In this document: piece by piece, positions 14,961-22,149 of the stretch | Layout: every line of letters begins with the position of its first letter | Numbering within the stretch: the stretch's first letter is position 1 | From: a virus | Strand: one strand, 5' to 3' | IMG/VR virus record: IMGVR_UViG_3300047548_000439 | Span: 1-25,261 of that record | DNA length: 25,261 nt | Program-made: the position numbers and the translations under genes | Notes under the pieces: model-generated | What the model was told of the DNA's origin: nothing | What the model saw: only the letters and a program-made list of their open reading frames with translations | The model's database searches: none

Positions 14961-16166
14961 ATGTCCCGTGGTAAAAATTTACAAGAAATGGAAACAGGCA
15001 CTAAACAATCTAAAACTGCTGTGAATGCAAATGCTTCTGCAGCAGAACCAATGCACAAACTTGCACCTGGTGCAGTTGCCGGTCAAACCGGTAATTGGGA
15101 AGACCTTGGTGGTCCTACTCCAGAAAACTATAAGTCCACCGATGATTCAGCAAAGCTGAAGACTCCTGGAGCAACTTTAGCACAAGTTAAAGATGTAGTT
15201 AACAAAGGTGCTAAGGCAGCAGACCCAATGAAGGGTATGAAAGAGGAGTCTGAGGAAATCGAAGATGAGGATCTCGTAGAAGACGAGTATGAACTCGAAG
15301 AAGGTGAAGAGGAGCTAGAAGAAGCTGCTAAGAAATCTTCCAAAGAAGATGAGGAAGATGAAGAGGATGAGGAAGATGAAGAGGATGAGGACGAAGAGGA
15401 CGAAAAAGAGAAGGCAATGAAGGAAGCATTCATTGCTATTGAAAATGAGATTGAAGAGGATGTAAATGCTCTTCTTTCTGGTGAAGAACTCTCCGAAGAA
15501 TTCAAAGACAGAGCAAAGACAGTTTTTGAAGCTGCTTTGAATGCTAGAACTCAGCAAATCGAAGAAGCAATTTCACATCATTATGAGCAGAGACTTGTAG
15601 AAGAAGTCGAAGCAATCAAAGAAGAACTAACTGATAGAATTGATTCCTACCTTGAGTATGTTGCTGACGAGTGGATTCAAGAGAATGCACTTGCAGTTGA
15701 GCAAGGAATCAAAACTGATATGACCGAATCATTCCTTGAAGGAATGAAGGGTCTTTTTGAAGAACATTATGTAACAATCCCTGAAGATAGATATGATGTG
15801 CTTGAGAGCATGGTAGATAAACTTGATGAAATGGAGACAAAACTCAACGAGCAGATCGAAAGAAATGTTGCTCTAAATAAGAGACTAGCAGAATCAGTAA
15901 CTGACGTAATTTTTGCGGAAGTTTCTGAAGGACTTGCACTTTCACAGAAAGACAAGCTTGCTTCTCTTGCAGAAAATGTTGAGTTTGGTAGTGAAGAAGA
16001 CTATCGTGAGAAACTAGTCGCATTGAGGGAATCATATTTCCCATCTAATGTAGTTACTCAGAGAAGCACTCAAGATTATATGGCTGAAGAGACAGATTAC
16101 TCACAACCAGTTACTGGAACAATGGGTGCTTATCTTCAGGCACTTGAGAGAGTTTCCAAAAAGTGA
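14961..16166 (+). CDS. 22: Prohead scaffold protein gp22
   Basis: The 401-aa protein is the main scaffolding core protein, on which gp23 assembles and which gp21 later degrades. Residues about 95-150 are almost solid Asp/Glu, encoded in part by an 18-bp tandem repeat. The following helical, coiled-coil-like region (about 150-345) runs from AFIAIENEIEEDVNALL through ENVEFGSEEDYREKLVALRE, as in T4 gp22 (269 aa). The extra length is the N-terminal polar region plus the acidic block. Many L/I-x-E sites are present, as expected of a gp21 substrate. A GGAGAG ribosome site (14950-14955) precedes the ATG. Confidence 0.93.
   Translation: MSRGKNLQEMETGTKQSKTAVNANASAAEPMHKLAPGAVAGQTGNWEDLGGPTPENYKSTDDSAKLKTPGATLAQVKDVVNKGAKAADPMKGMKEESEEIEDEDLVEDEYELEEGEEELEEAAKKSSKEDEEDEEDEEDEEDEDEEDEKEKAMKEAFIAIENEIEEDVNALLSGEELSEEFKDRAKTVFEAALNARTQQIEEAISHHYEQRLVEEVEAIKEELTDRIDSYLEYVADEWIQENALAVEQGIKTDMTESFLEGMKGLFEEHYVTIPEDRYDVLESMVDKLDEMETKLNEQIERNVALNKRLAESVTDVIFAEVSEGLALSQKDKLASLAENVEFGSEEDYREKLVALRESYFPSNVVTQRSTQDYMAEETDYSQPVTGTMGAYLQALERVSKK
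15348..15383 (+). repeat. Tandem 18-bp repeat in the acidic block of gp22
   Basis: Two perfect copies of GATGAGGAAGATGAAGAG lie head to tail (15348-15365 and 15366-15383), followed by a decayed third copy to about 15401. They encode the DEEDEE stretch of the scaffold protein. Such a repeat can expand or contract by slippage and would change only the length of the acidic arm. Confidence 0.85.
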
Positions 16167-16219
16167 TTTTTATATCATAACAAAATCAAACTAACAATTT
16201 CCATAAAGAGGTAAAAACA

Positions 16220-17602
16220 ATGCAAATGTTCAACGCAGAACATCTGCAGGAAAAGTGGGCTCCACTTCTAGACTATAATGGTCTAGGTGAAATCAGAGAT
16301 TCCCACCGTAGAGCAGTTACTGCCGTCCTGCTAGAAAACCAAGAGAGAGCACTCCGTGAAGAGCGTGAGTTCCTCTACGAAACTCCAACTGTAAATACTG
16401 ATCCATCAGCAACTGGTGCTGCAGGTTTCAGTGGTGGAGCATCATCACCTGTTGCAGGTTTTGATCCAGTTCTAATTTCACTCATTCGTCGTTCAATGCC
16501 TAACTTGGTCGCATATGACCTCGCAGGCGTTCAACCAATGAATGCTCCAACTGGTCTCATCTTCGCAATGCGTTCGAAGTATGTTGATCAGAATGGTGCA
16601 GAAGCACTATTCAACGAAGCAGATACCGCATTCTCTGGTCAGAATGCTGGTTATGGCAACACTGCTGGTATGACCAATCCAGGTGCTGGATTTGGTTCTA
16701 CCACACAAACAGGCTCAAACCCAGGTGTTCTCACCCCAGCTGGTGGAACCTACAATGTGGGCCAGGGTATGAGCACCTCTGAGTCAGAAGCACTTGATGG
16801 CAGTGGATCTTCTGCATTCAACGAGATGGCATTCTCAATCGAGAAAGTCACCGTTACTGCAAAGTCCAGAGCACTCAAGGCTGAGTACTCACTAGAGCTT
16901 GCACAAGACCTCAAGGCAATCCATGGTCTGAATGCTGAGGCTGAGTTAGCAAATATTCTCTCAACAGAGATTCTTGCTGAAATCAACCGTGAAGTTATCA
17001 GAACCATCTACAAGATTGCTGAGCAGGGTGCAACCCTCAATACCGCAACTTCAGGTGTATTCGACCTCGACGTTGATTCCAACGGTCGTTGGTCAGTTGA
17101 GAAGTTCAAGGGTCTTATCTTCCAAATCGAGCGTGATGCAAACCAGATTGCACAAAGAACTCGTAGAGGAAAGGGCAACATGATTCTCTGCTCCGCAGAC
17201 GTTGCTTCAGCACTCACCCACGCAGGACTTCTTGACTACACCCCTGCACTCAATGCAAACCTAAACGTTGATGACACTGGCAATACCTTTGCAGGTGTTC
17301 TCAATGGTCGTTACAAGGTTTACATTGACCCATATGCAGCAAACAACAGTGCTAACCAGTACTACGTTGTTGGTTATAAGGGTTCTTCACCTTATGATGC
17401 AGGTCTCTTCTACTGCCCATATGTACCTCTCCAGATGGTACGTGCAGTTGGTGAGAACAGCTTCCAGCCAAAAATCGGATTTAAGACTCGTTATGGTATC
17501 GTTGCAAACCCATTTGCTGAAGGTACTAATGCTGGTCTTGGCCGTCTTGAAGCAAACAGCAACCGTTACTACAGAAGAGTACGTGTTGACAACCTAATGT
17601 GA
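16220..17602 (+). CDS. 23: Major capsid protein gp23
   Basis: The 460-aa protein is the HK97-fold major head protein of T4-like phages (T4 gp23: 521 aa). Signature stretches include FDPVLISLIRRSMPNLVAYD, AGVQPMNAPTGLIFAMRSKY, EYSLELAQDLKAIHGLNAEA and the C-terminal KIGFKTRYGIVANPFAEG. The propeptide is probably cut by gp21 after Glu54 (LYE before Thr55), by analogy with T4. A strong AGAGGT site (16207-16212) precedes the ATG, but I see no TATAAATA in the 53-base gap after gp22. Its G+C is clearly higher than in neighbours, with many C-ending codons, as expected of the most strongly translated gene. Two terminators follow. Confidence 0.98.
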   Translation: MQMFNAEHLQEKWAPLLDYNGLGEIRDSHRRAVTAVLLENQERALREEREFLYETPTVNTDPSATGAAGFSGGASSPVAGFDPVLISLIRRSMPNLVAYDLAGVQPMNAPTGLIFAMRSKYVDQNGAEALFNEADTAFSGQNAGYGNTAGMTNPGAGFGSTTQTGSNPGVLTPAGGTYNVGQGMSTSESEALDGSGSSAFNEMAFSIEKVTVTAKSRALKAEYSLELAQDLKAIHGLNAEAELANILSTEILAEINREVIRTIYKIAEQGATLNTATSGVFDLDVDSNGRWSVEKFKGLIFQIERDANQIAQRTRRGKGNMILCSADVASALTHAGLLDYTPALNANLNVDDTGNTFAGVLNGRYKVYIDPYAANNSANQYYVVGYKGSSPYDAGLFYCPYVPLQMVRAVGENSFQPKIGFKTRYGIVANPFAEGTNAGLGRLEANSNRYYRRVRVDNLM

Positions 17603-17620
17603 TCCATCACTAGGTTTTTT
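17591..17620 (+). terminator. First of two tandem terminators, overlapping the gp23 stop
   Basis: AACCTA (17591-17596) pairs with TAGGTT (17611-17616), and after a two-base bulge GTGA (17599-17602) pairs with TCAC (17607-17610) around the loop TCCA. A T run ends at 17620. The stop codon of gp23 (17600-17602) is part of the stem. Confidence 0.65.
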
Positions 17621-17648
17621 GAGGGGGGTCTTCGGACCCTCTTTTTTT
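17621..17648 (+). terminator. Second tandem terminator after gp23 (UUCG tetraloop)
   Basis: GGGTC (17626-17630), the stable loop TTCG, and GACCC (17635-17639) form the core stem, extended by weaker pairs, and seven T residues follow (17642-17648). This is a textbook intrinsic terminator that separates the capsid genes from gp3 and the replication genes. Confidence 0.9.
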
Positions 17649-17685
17649 ATGCAAATAAATATTACTATAGATTGATATCTTGGAT

Positions 17686-18231
17686 ATGGATCAAGCATCT
17701 CCGTTACAAAGACAAATTTCTAATAGAAATTTTTTATCCCCAGTTGGGTTTAAATTTAATTTATCTAAAGAACCAAAGGTAGATTTTTTCTCTAATTCTG
17801 CCTCAATTCCTGGTATAAATTTAGGGGTTGCTGTTCAACCAACATACTTAAAGGATATACCTATCCCTGGAGATAAATTAACTTATAATGATTTCACTCT
17901 TCGTTTTATGATAGACGAAGATATGGAAAATTATTTAATTATTCATAACTGGTTGAGGGGATTTGGATATCCAGAATCACCAGAAGAATATCAAAAATTA
18001 TTAGATAATGATAGTTATTCTCCAGGAAGACAAACGGCAATCAGTGGTCAATCCGAAGGGACATTGTTGATATATAACAGCAATTATCAACCTACTGCTT
18101 CCGTAACTTTCCAAGGAATGTTTCCAACATCATTAACTTCTATAGAATTTAATGCGAAAGAAACTCAAATAAATTACATAGAAGCAGAAGTAGTATTTAA
18201 ATACACAATTTATAATATTAGAAAATATTGA
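17686..18231 (+). CDS. 3: Tail completion and sheath stabiliser gp3
   Basis: The 181-aa protein, taken from the ATG at 17686 rather than the TTG at 17680, matches the gp3 family that caps the tail tube (T4 gp3: 176 aa). Recognisable parts are FLSPVGFKFNLSKEPKVDFF, SASIPGINLGVA, IPIPGDKLTYNDFTLRFMID and the C-terminal FQGMFPTSLTSIEFNAKET. In cyanophages gene 3 follows gp23 in this way. It lies just after the tandem terminators; the upstream AAATAAATA (17653-17661) resembles, but does not match, the late box. It is followed three bases later by uvsY. Confidence 0.85.
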   Translation: MDQASPLQRQISNRNFLSPVGFKFNLSKEPKVDFFSNSASIPGINLGVAVQPTYLKDIPIPGDKLTYNDFTLRFMIDEDMENYLIIHNWLRGFGYPESPEEYQKLLDNDSYSPGRQTAISGQSEGTLLIYNSNYQPTASVTFQGMFPTSLTSIEFNAKETQINYIEAEVVFKYTIYNIRKY

Positions 18232-18234
18232 TTT

Positions 18235-18663
18235 ATGGATATTGACGAAATTCAAAGATTATGGGAACAAGATTCAAAAATAGATCCAGACAATTTGCAC
18301 CAAGAGTCTATTAATATTCCATCTCTTCACTCTAAGTATTATAAAATTTATAATAATATAATTTTACTTAAAAAAATAGAAGAGAATAAATTTAAAATTC
18401 TTAAGAAAGAAAAGTGGTTATATTTTTCTGGGAAAGCAGATCCAGATGTTTATAAAGAAAATCCCTTTGATCACAAAGTGCTAAAAAATGATTTAGAAAA
18501 ATATCTAGATGCAGATGAAGATATTTTAAAATCAACTTCAAAAATTGAATATTATCAAGTAATGATAAACTATTTGGAAAGTATTTTAAAAACAATTTTA
18601 AATAGAACTTACCAAATAAAAAATGCTATCGAATATATGAGATTTACTGCTGGTTATGACTGA
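18235..18663 (+). CDS. uvsY: Recombination mediator UvsY
   Basis: The 142-aa protein has the size (T4 UvsY: 137 aa) and pattern of UvsY: N-terminal MDIDEIQRLWEQDSKIDPDN, then LHSKYYKIYNNIILLKKIEE, a Lys-rich region with KKEKWLYFSGK, and a helical C-terminus for oligomerisation (TYQIKNAIEYMRFTAGYD). UvsY loads the UvsX recombinase on single-stranded DNA coated with gp32, during recombination-dependent replication and repair. It starts three bases after gp3 without a visible ribosome site and overlaps the uvsW start by eight bases, the same pairing as in other cyanophages. Confidence 0.88.
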   Translation: MDIDEIQRLWEQDSKIDPDNLHQESINIPSLHSKYYKIYNNIILLKKIEENKFKILKKEKWLYFSGKADPDVYKENPFDHKVLKNDLEKYLDADEDILKSTSKIEYYQVMINYLESILKTILNRTYQIKNAIEYMRFTAGYD

Positions 18664-20119
18664 TATAATTATCCAAAAAAAGAACGAAATATATTTAAAA
18701 GTTGATGCTGATCCGCATATTCATCAGGAATTGTCGGAGTATTTTACTTTTGAAGTTCCTGGTGCAAAATTTATGCCTCAGTATAGAAGTAAGTATTGGG
18801 ATGGAAAAATAAGATTATACAGTACCCATACTGGTGAAATATATGTTGGTCTTTTGGATAAAATTGTGTCTTGGGCAAAAAGATATGAATATTCAGTAGA
18901 ATTTAAAGATAATAAATTTTATGGAACTCCTTTAGAAGAAAACGAAATGATTTCTTATGAAGGAGTAAAGGAATATATGACAAGAATATCAAGTCATAAA
19001 CCAAGAGATTATCAAGTTAATGCTGTTTATGATGCTCTTAGATATAATAGAAAACTTTTAATTTCTCCAACAGCATCTGGAAAATCATTAATGATTTATT
19101 CCGTTGTTAGATACTTTTGCGATAAAAATCATAAAATTTTATTAGTTGTTCCTACTACATCTCTAGTGGAACAAATGTATAAAGACTTTTTAGATTATGG
19201 ATGGGATTCTGAATCATATTGCCATAAAATTTATTCTGGAAAAGAAAAGAACACTAATAAAAGTGTGGTAATTACTACTTGGCAGTCAATATATAATTTG
19301 CCAAGGTCATTTTTTGATTCTTTTGATGTTGTAATTGGTGATGAAGCTCATTTATTTAAATCAAAATCTTTAGTTTCTATTATGACAAAACTAGATAATG
19401 CAAAATATAGATTTGGATTTACTGGAACCTTAGATGGTTCTCAAACACATAAATGGGTTCTTGAGGGATTGTTTGGTCCTTCGTATAAGGTAACCCAAAC
19501 AAAAGAACTAATAGAAAAAGGACATTTATCAAAACTTCAAATTAAAATTTTATTACTAAAACATAGTCCACATAAATTTAATGAATTTGAAGAAGAAATA
19601 CAATATCTAATAGGTCATGAAAAAAGAAACAATTTTATAAAAAATCTTGTTCTTGATTTGAAAGGAAATAGCTTAGTGTTATTCAATAGGGTTGAGGCTC
19701 ATGGACTACCTTTATATGAACTTATAAATAATTCTGCATCAAAGGAAAGAAAAATATTTTTTGTTCATGGTGGAGTTGACACAGAAGAAAGAGAACTGGT
19801 TAGAGAAATTACTGAAAGAGAAGATAACGCAATTATTGTTGCTTCTTACGGAACATTTTCTACAGGAATTAACATTAGAAATTTGCATAATGTTATCTTT
19901 GCTTCACCAAGCAAATCAAGAGTCAGAAATCTTCAATCAATTGGAAGAGTTTTAAGAAAAGGAAATAACAAAACTCAAGCAATTCTTTATGATATTGCAG
20001 ATGATATTACTTATAACTCTAAAAAAAATTATACATTAAATCATTTAATTGAAAGAATTAAAATTTATAATGAAGAAGATTTTAACTATGAAATAATTAA
20101 AATCAATTTTAAAAACTAA
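18656..20119 (+). CDS. uvsW: RNA-DNA and branched-DNA helicase UvsW
   Basis: The 487-aa protein is a superfamily 2 helicase close to T4 UvsW (about 500 aa). It has an N-terminal DNA-binding domain (LSEYFTFEVPGAKFMPQYRS, KYWDGKIRLY), then PRDYQ (116-120), Walker A SPTASGKS (137-144), DEAH (230-233), the motif FTGTL (256-260) and motif VI QSIGRVLRKG (428-437). UvsW unwinds R-loops and Holliday junctions and so moves the phage from origin-driven to recombination-driven replication. It overlaps uvsY by 8 bases and its stop overlaps the next start as TAATG. An internal TATAAATA (19723-19730) is probably fortuitous. Confidence 0.95.
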   Translation: MTDIIIQKKNEIYLKVDADPHIHQELSEYFTFEVPGAKFMPQYRSKYWDGKIRLYSTHTGEIYVGLLDKIVSWAKRYEYSVEFKDNKFYGTPLEENEMISYEGVKEYMTRISSHKPRDYQVNAVYDALRYNRKLLISPTASGKSLMIYSVVRYFCDKNHKILLVVPTTSLVEQMYKDFLDYGWDSESYCHKIYSGKEKNTNKSVVITTWQSIYNLPRSFFDSFDVVIGDEAHLFKSKSLVSIMTKLDNAKYRFGFTGTLDGSQTHKWVLEGLFGPSYKVTQTKELIEKGHLSKLQIKILLLKHSPHKFNEFEEEIQYLIGHEKRNNFIKNLVLDLKGNSLVLFNRVEAHGLPLYELINNSASKERKIFFVHGGVDTEERELVREITEREDNAIIVASYGTFSTGINIRNLHNVIFASPSKSRVRNLQSIGRVLRKGNNKTQAILYDIADDITYNSKKNYTLNHLIERIKIYNEEDFNYEIIKINFKN

Positions 20120-20520
20120 TGTCTGAAGAATTTTATGCAATTATTAAATTAATATCTTCCGAAGAGATATTTTCTAAAGTATGTTCCTGTGACGAAGAAG
20201 ATAGAACTATCTTGATACTTGAGGATCCTGTTATAATTGAAACAGTAACCCTTCAAAAGTATTCTGTTGAAGGATATAAAATAAATCCTTGGATTAAATT
20301 TACTGATGAGACTACTTTTTTACTTGATATGGAAAAAGTTATAACTATCTCTGAAGTACGTGATAAAGATATAATTTCAATATATGAAAAGTATATAAAA
20401 TCAAAAATTAAAAAAAAGAATAAAAAAGATGTATCTCCAAATATGGGATACATCTCATCAATTAGTGAAGCAAGAATCTTATTAGAAAAACTTTATAAAT
20501 CAGAAGATATTAAAGACTAG
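20119..20520 (+). CDS. Conserved small protein between uvsW and gp55
   Basis: The 133-aa protein has an N-terminal beta-rich part (FYAIIKLISSEEIFSKVCSC, TILILEDPVIIETVTL, GYKINPWIKFTDETTFLLD) with a strand pattern resembling small LSm-like barrels, then a Lys-rich linker (about 93-104) and a helical end. A similar protein occupies this place in other T4-like cyanophages as far as I recall, always without a known role. Its ATG overlaps the uvsW stop by one base. Because LSm-like proteins bind RNA, an RNA-linked role is conceivable but unproven. A minus-strand terminator-like hairpin lies in its 3' half (20427-20455). Confidence 0.7.
   Translation: MSEEFYAIIKLISSEEIFSKVCSCDEEDRTILILEDPVIIETVTLQKYSVEGYKINPWIKFTDETTFLLDMEKVITISEVRDKDIISIYEKYIKSKIKKKNKKDVSPNMGYISSISEARILLEKLYKSEDIKD
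20427..20455 (-). terminator. Terminator-like hairpin on the antisense strand
   Basis: AGATGTATC (20427-20435) and GATACATCT (20447-20455) form a perfect 9-bp stem with an 11-nt loop. Read on the minus strand it leads straight into a T-rich tail interrupted by A and C (20427-20409). On the plus strand no T run follows. The stem is AT-rich, and no leftward gene lies to its right in this window, so this is tentative. Confidence 0.35.
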
Positions 20521-20561
20521 TATGATTATCAACCCTAACAGAGTTATTTTACTTAAATTGC

Positions 20562-20597
20562 TTTGACTTGTCAAATGCATCTTTTTTGTGTTATTAT
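20562..20597 (+). promoter_or_regulatory. Possible promoter and operator-like dyad before gp55
   Basis: A -35-like TTGACT (20563-20568) lies within a dyad TTTGAC-TT-GTCAAA (20562-20575). A TGT-TATTAT extended -10 (20589-20597) follows, but the spacing of 23 bases is too long for a normal pair, so the -10 may act alone. It lies in the 115-base gap between the small protein and gp55, the only sizeable gap in this module. Confidence 0.35.
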
Positions 20598-20635
20598 GTC
20601 TGTATTATAACAAAGAACTAACGCATAAAATTTAC

Positions 20636-21109
20636 ATGAATACCAAAGCAACTAAAAATCCACATTATGTTAACAATAAGGAGTTTCACGAGGCTCTAGT
20701 TGTACATAAAAAGAAGGTGGAACTGGCAAAAGAGAAAAATGCTCCACCACCAATGATATCAAATTACCTTGGGGATTGTTTTTTAAAGATTGCTACTCAT
20801 TTATCATATCGTCCAAATTTTGTCAACTACATGTTTAGAGAAGATATGATAAGTGATGGTGTGGAAAATTGTGTAAATTATATTAATAATTTTGATATAG
20901 AAAGAACTAATCCATTCGCATACTTTACTCAAATTGTTTATTATGCTTTTCTTCGTAGAATCCACAAAGAGAAAAAGCAAATGGAGATTAAGGAGAAAAT
21001 TATTGAACGTAGTGGATATGATGAAGTTTTTTCTGTTGATGGAGATGGGTTTAGTTCTTCTGACTATAATACAATCAAAGATAATATTCAAATGAAATTG
21101 TATCAATGA
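20636..21109 (+). CDS. 55: Late-transcription sigma factor gp55
   Basis: The 157-aa protein directs RNA polymerase to TATAAATA late promoters. It matches T4 gp55 (185 aa) in HYVNNKEFHEAL, FREDMISDGVENCVNYINNF, and NPFAYFTQIVYYAFLRRIHKE in phase, the sigma region-2-like core. The ATG at 20636 is chosen because homology starts there; the in-frame GTG at 20588 would add 16 unrelated residues over promoter-like DNA. The end is short and ends in DNIQMKLYQ instead of the T4-type clamp-binding tail SLDFLFE, so contact with gp45 may differ. The stop overlaps the gp47 ATG (ATGA). Confidence 0.92.
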   Translation: MNTKATKNPHYVNNKEFHEALVVHKKKVELAKEKNAPPPMISNYLGDCFLKIATHLSYRPNFVNYMFREDMISDGVENCVNYINNFDIERTNPFAYFTQIVYYAFLRRIHKEKKQMEIKEKIIERSGYDEVFSVDGDGFSSSDYNTIKDNIQMKLYQ

Positions 21110-22149
21110 AATTAGGTATCATTACTGATACTCATTATAATTTTAAAAAAGCAAATAAAAACTTTCATGAATACTTTGCAAAATTTTATAATGAGATTTT
21201 TTTCCCAAGACTAAAAAAGGAAAAACTAAAAACTGTTATTCACATGGGAGATGCCTTTGATAATAGAAAAGGTATTGACTATTGGGCATTGGAATGGGCA
21301 AAAGAAAATGTTTATGACAAATTCCAAGAACTTGGTATAACTGTTTATAACATCGTTGGGAATCACGACGTTTATTATAAAAATACTAATAGAATTAATT
21401 CAATTGACTTGCTCTTGAATCAATATGAGAATGTAATTCCAGTATCTTCTCCTTTGGAAGTTTCATTTGATGGATTAGATACTTTATTGCTTCCTTGGAT
21501 ATGTAATGAAAATCAGGAAAAAGTTTTTGATTTACTTCAAAATACAGAAGCAAAAGTAATATTTGGACACTTAGAGTTAAATGGATTCTCTGTATTTCCT
21601 GGGCAGGTACAGAAAGGTGGAATGGACAAAACAATCTTTGATAAGTTTGATAGAGTCTATTCTGGTCATTATCACACTCGTAGTGATGACGGAAAGGTAT
21701 TTTACTTAGGTAATCCATATCAGATGTTCTGGAATGATTATGGGGATGATAGGGGATTTAATATATTTGATACCGAAACATATAAAATAACCTTCCATAA
21801 AAATCCTTTTAATATATTTGAAAAAGTATATTACGAAGATGGTGATATCTCAGAAATAGAAGATATTAGTTTTACTGATAAAATAGTAAAGATAATAATT
21901 AGAAAAAATAATAATCAAAAAGAATTTGACAAATATTTAAATTTTATAACTAACTTTAATCCATTGGAGGTTAAAGTCATTGATATGATGGACATTGACG
22001 ATACTTCTGTTGAATATTCGGATACAGAGATTGAGGATACAATGACCATTCTTAATAAATATATTGAAGACTCTGACTTTGAGTTTGATAAAAATAAAAT
22101 CAAATCTATTGTTGGAGAAGTATATAAACAAGCACTTGAATTAGAGTAA
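21106..22149 (+). CDS. 47: Recombination nuclease subunit gp47 (Mre11/SbcD-like)
   Basis: The 347-aa protein is a metallophosphoesterase nuclease. The metal-binding motifs appear in order: DTH (8-10), GDAFDNR (48-54), GNHD (85-88), GHLELNG with His155, and SGHYH (186-190). T4 gp47 has 339 residues. With gp46 it forms the phage counterpart of Mre11-Rad50, which resects DNA ends to start recombination-dependent replication and helps degrade host DNA. It overlaps gp55 by four bases and the DUF3110-like gene by one. The C-terminal region (about 250-347) is acidic and helical and probably binds gp46. Confidence 0.96.
   Translation: MKLGIITDTHYNFKKANKNFHEYFAKFYNEIFFPRLKKEKLKTVIHMGDAFDNRKGIDYWALEWAKENVYDKFQELGITVYNIVGNHDVYYKNTNRINSIDLLLNQYENVIPVSSPLEVSFDGLDTLLLPWICNENQEKVFDLLQNTEAKVIFGHLELNGFSVFPGQVQKGGMDKTIFDKFDRVYSGHYHTRSDDGKVFYLGNPYQMFWNDYGDDRGFNIFDTETYKITFHKNPFNIFEKVYYEDGDISEIEDISFTDKIVKIIIRKNNNQKEFDKYLNFITNFNPLEVKVIDMMDIDDTSVEYSDTEIEDTMTILNKYIEDSDFEFDKNKIKSIVGEVYKQALELE

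Noticed and set aside
15128-15505. Ser-rich minus-strand frame opposite gp22
   Set aside because: Poly-serine arises from reading the GAA/GAG/GAT block of the scaffold gene backwards; it is an artefact of the acidic repeat.
17268-17597. 109-aa plus-strand frame inside gp23
   Set aside because: It is an out-of-frame shadow of the well-identified major capsid gene, made possible by gp23's codon choice.
19723-19730. Exact TATAAATA inside uvsW
   Set aside because: It lies within the helicase coding sequence, and no late gene starts near it. In AT-rich DNA one chance copy is expected.
20588-20635. Upstream GTG start that would lengthen gp55 by 16 residues
   Set aside because: Those residues have no match to gp55, and the DNA overlaps promoter-like sequence; the ATG at 20636 agrees with the family start.
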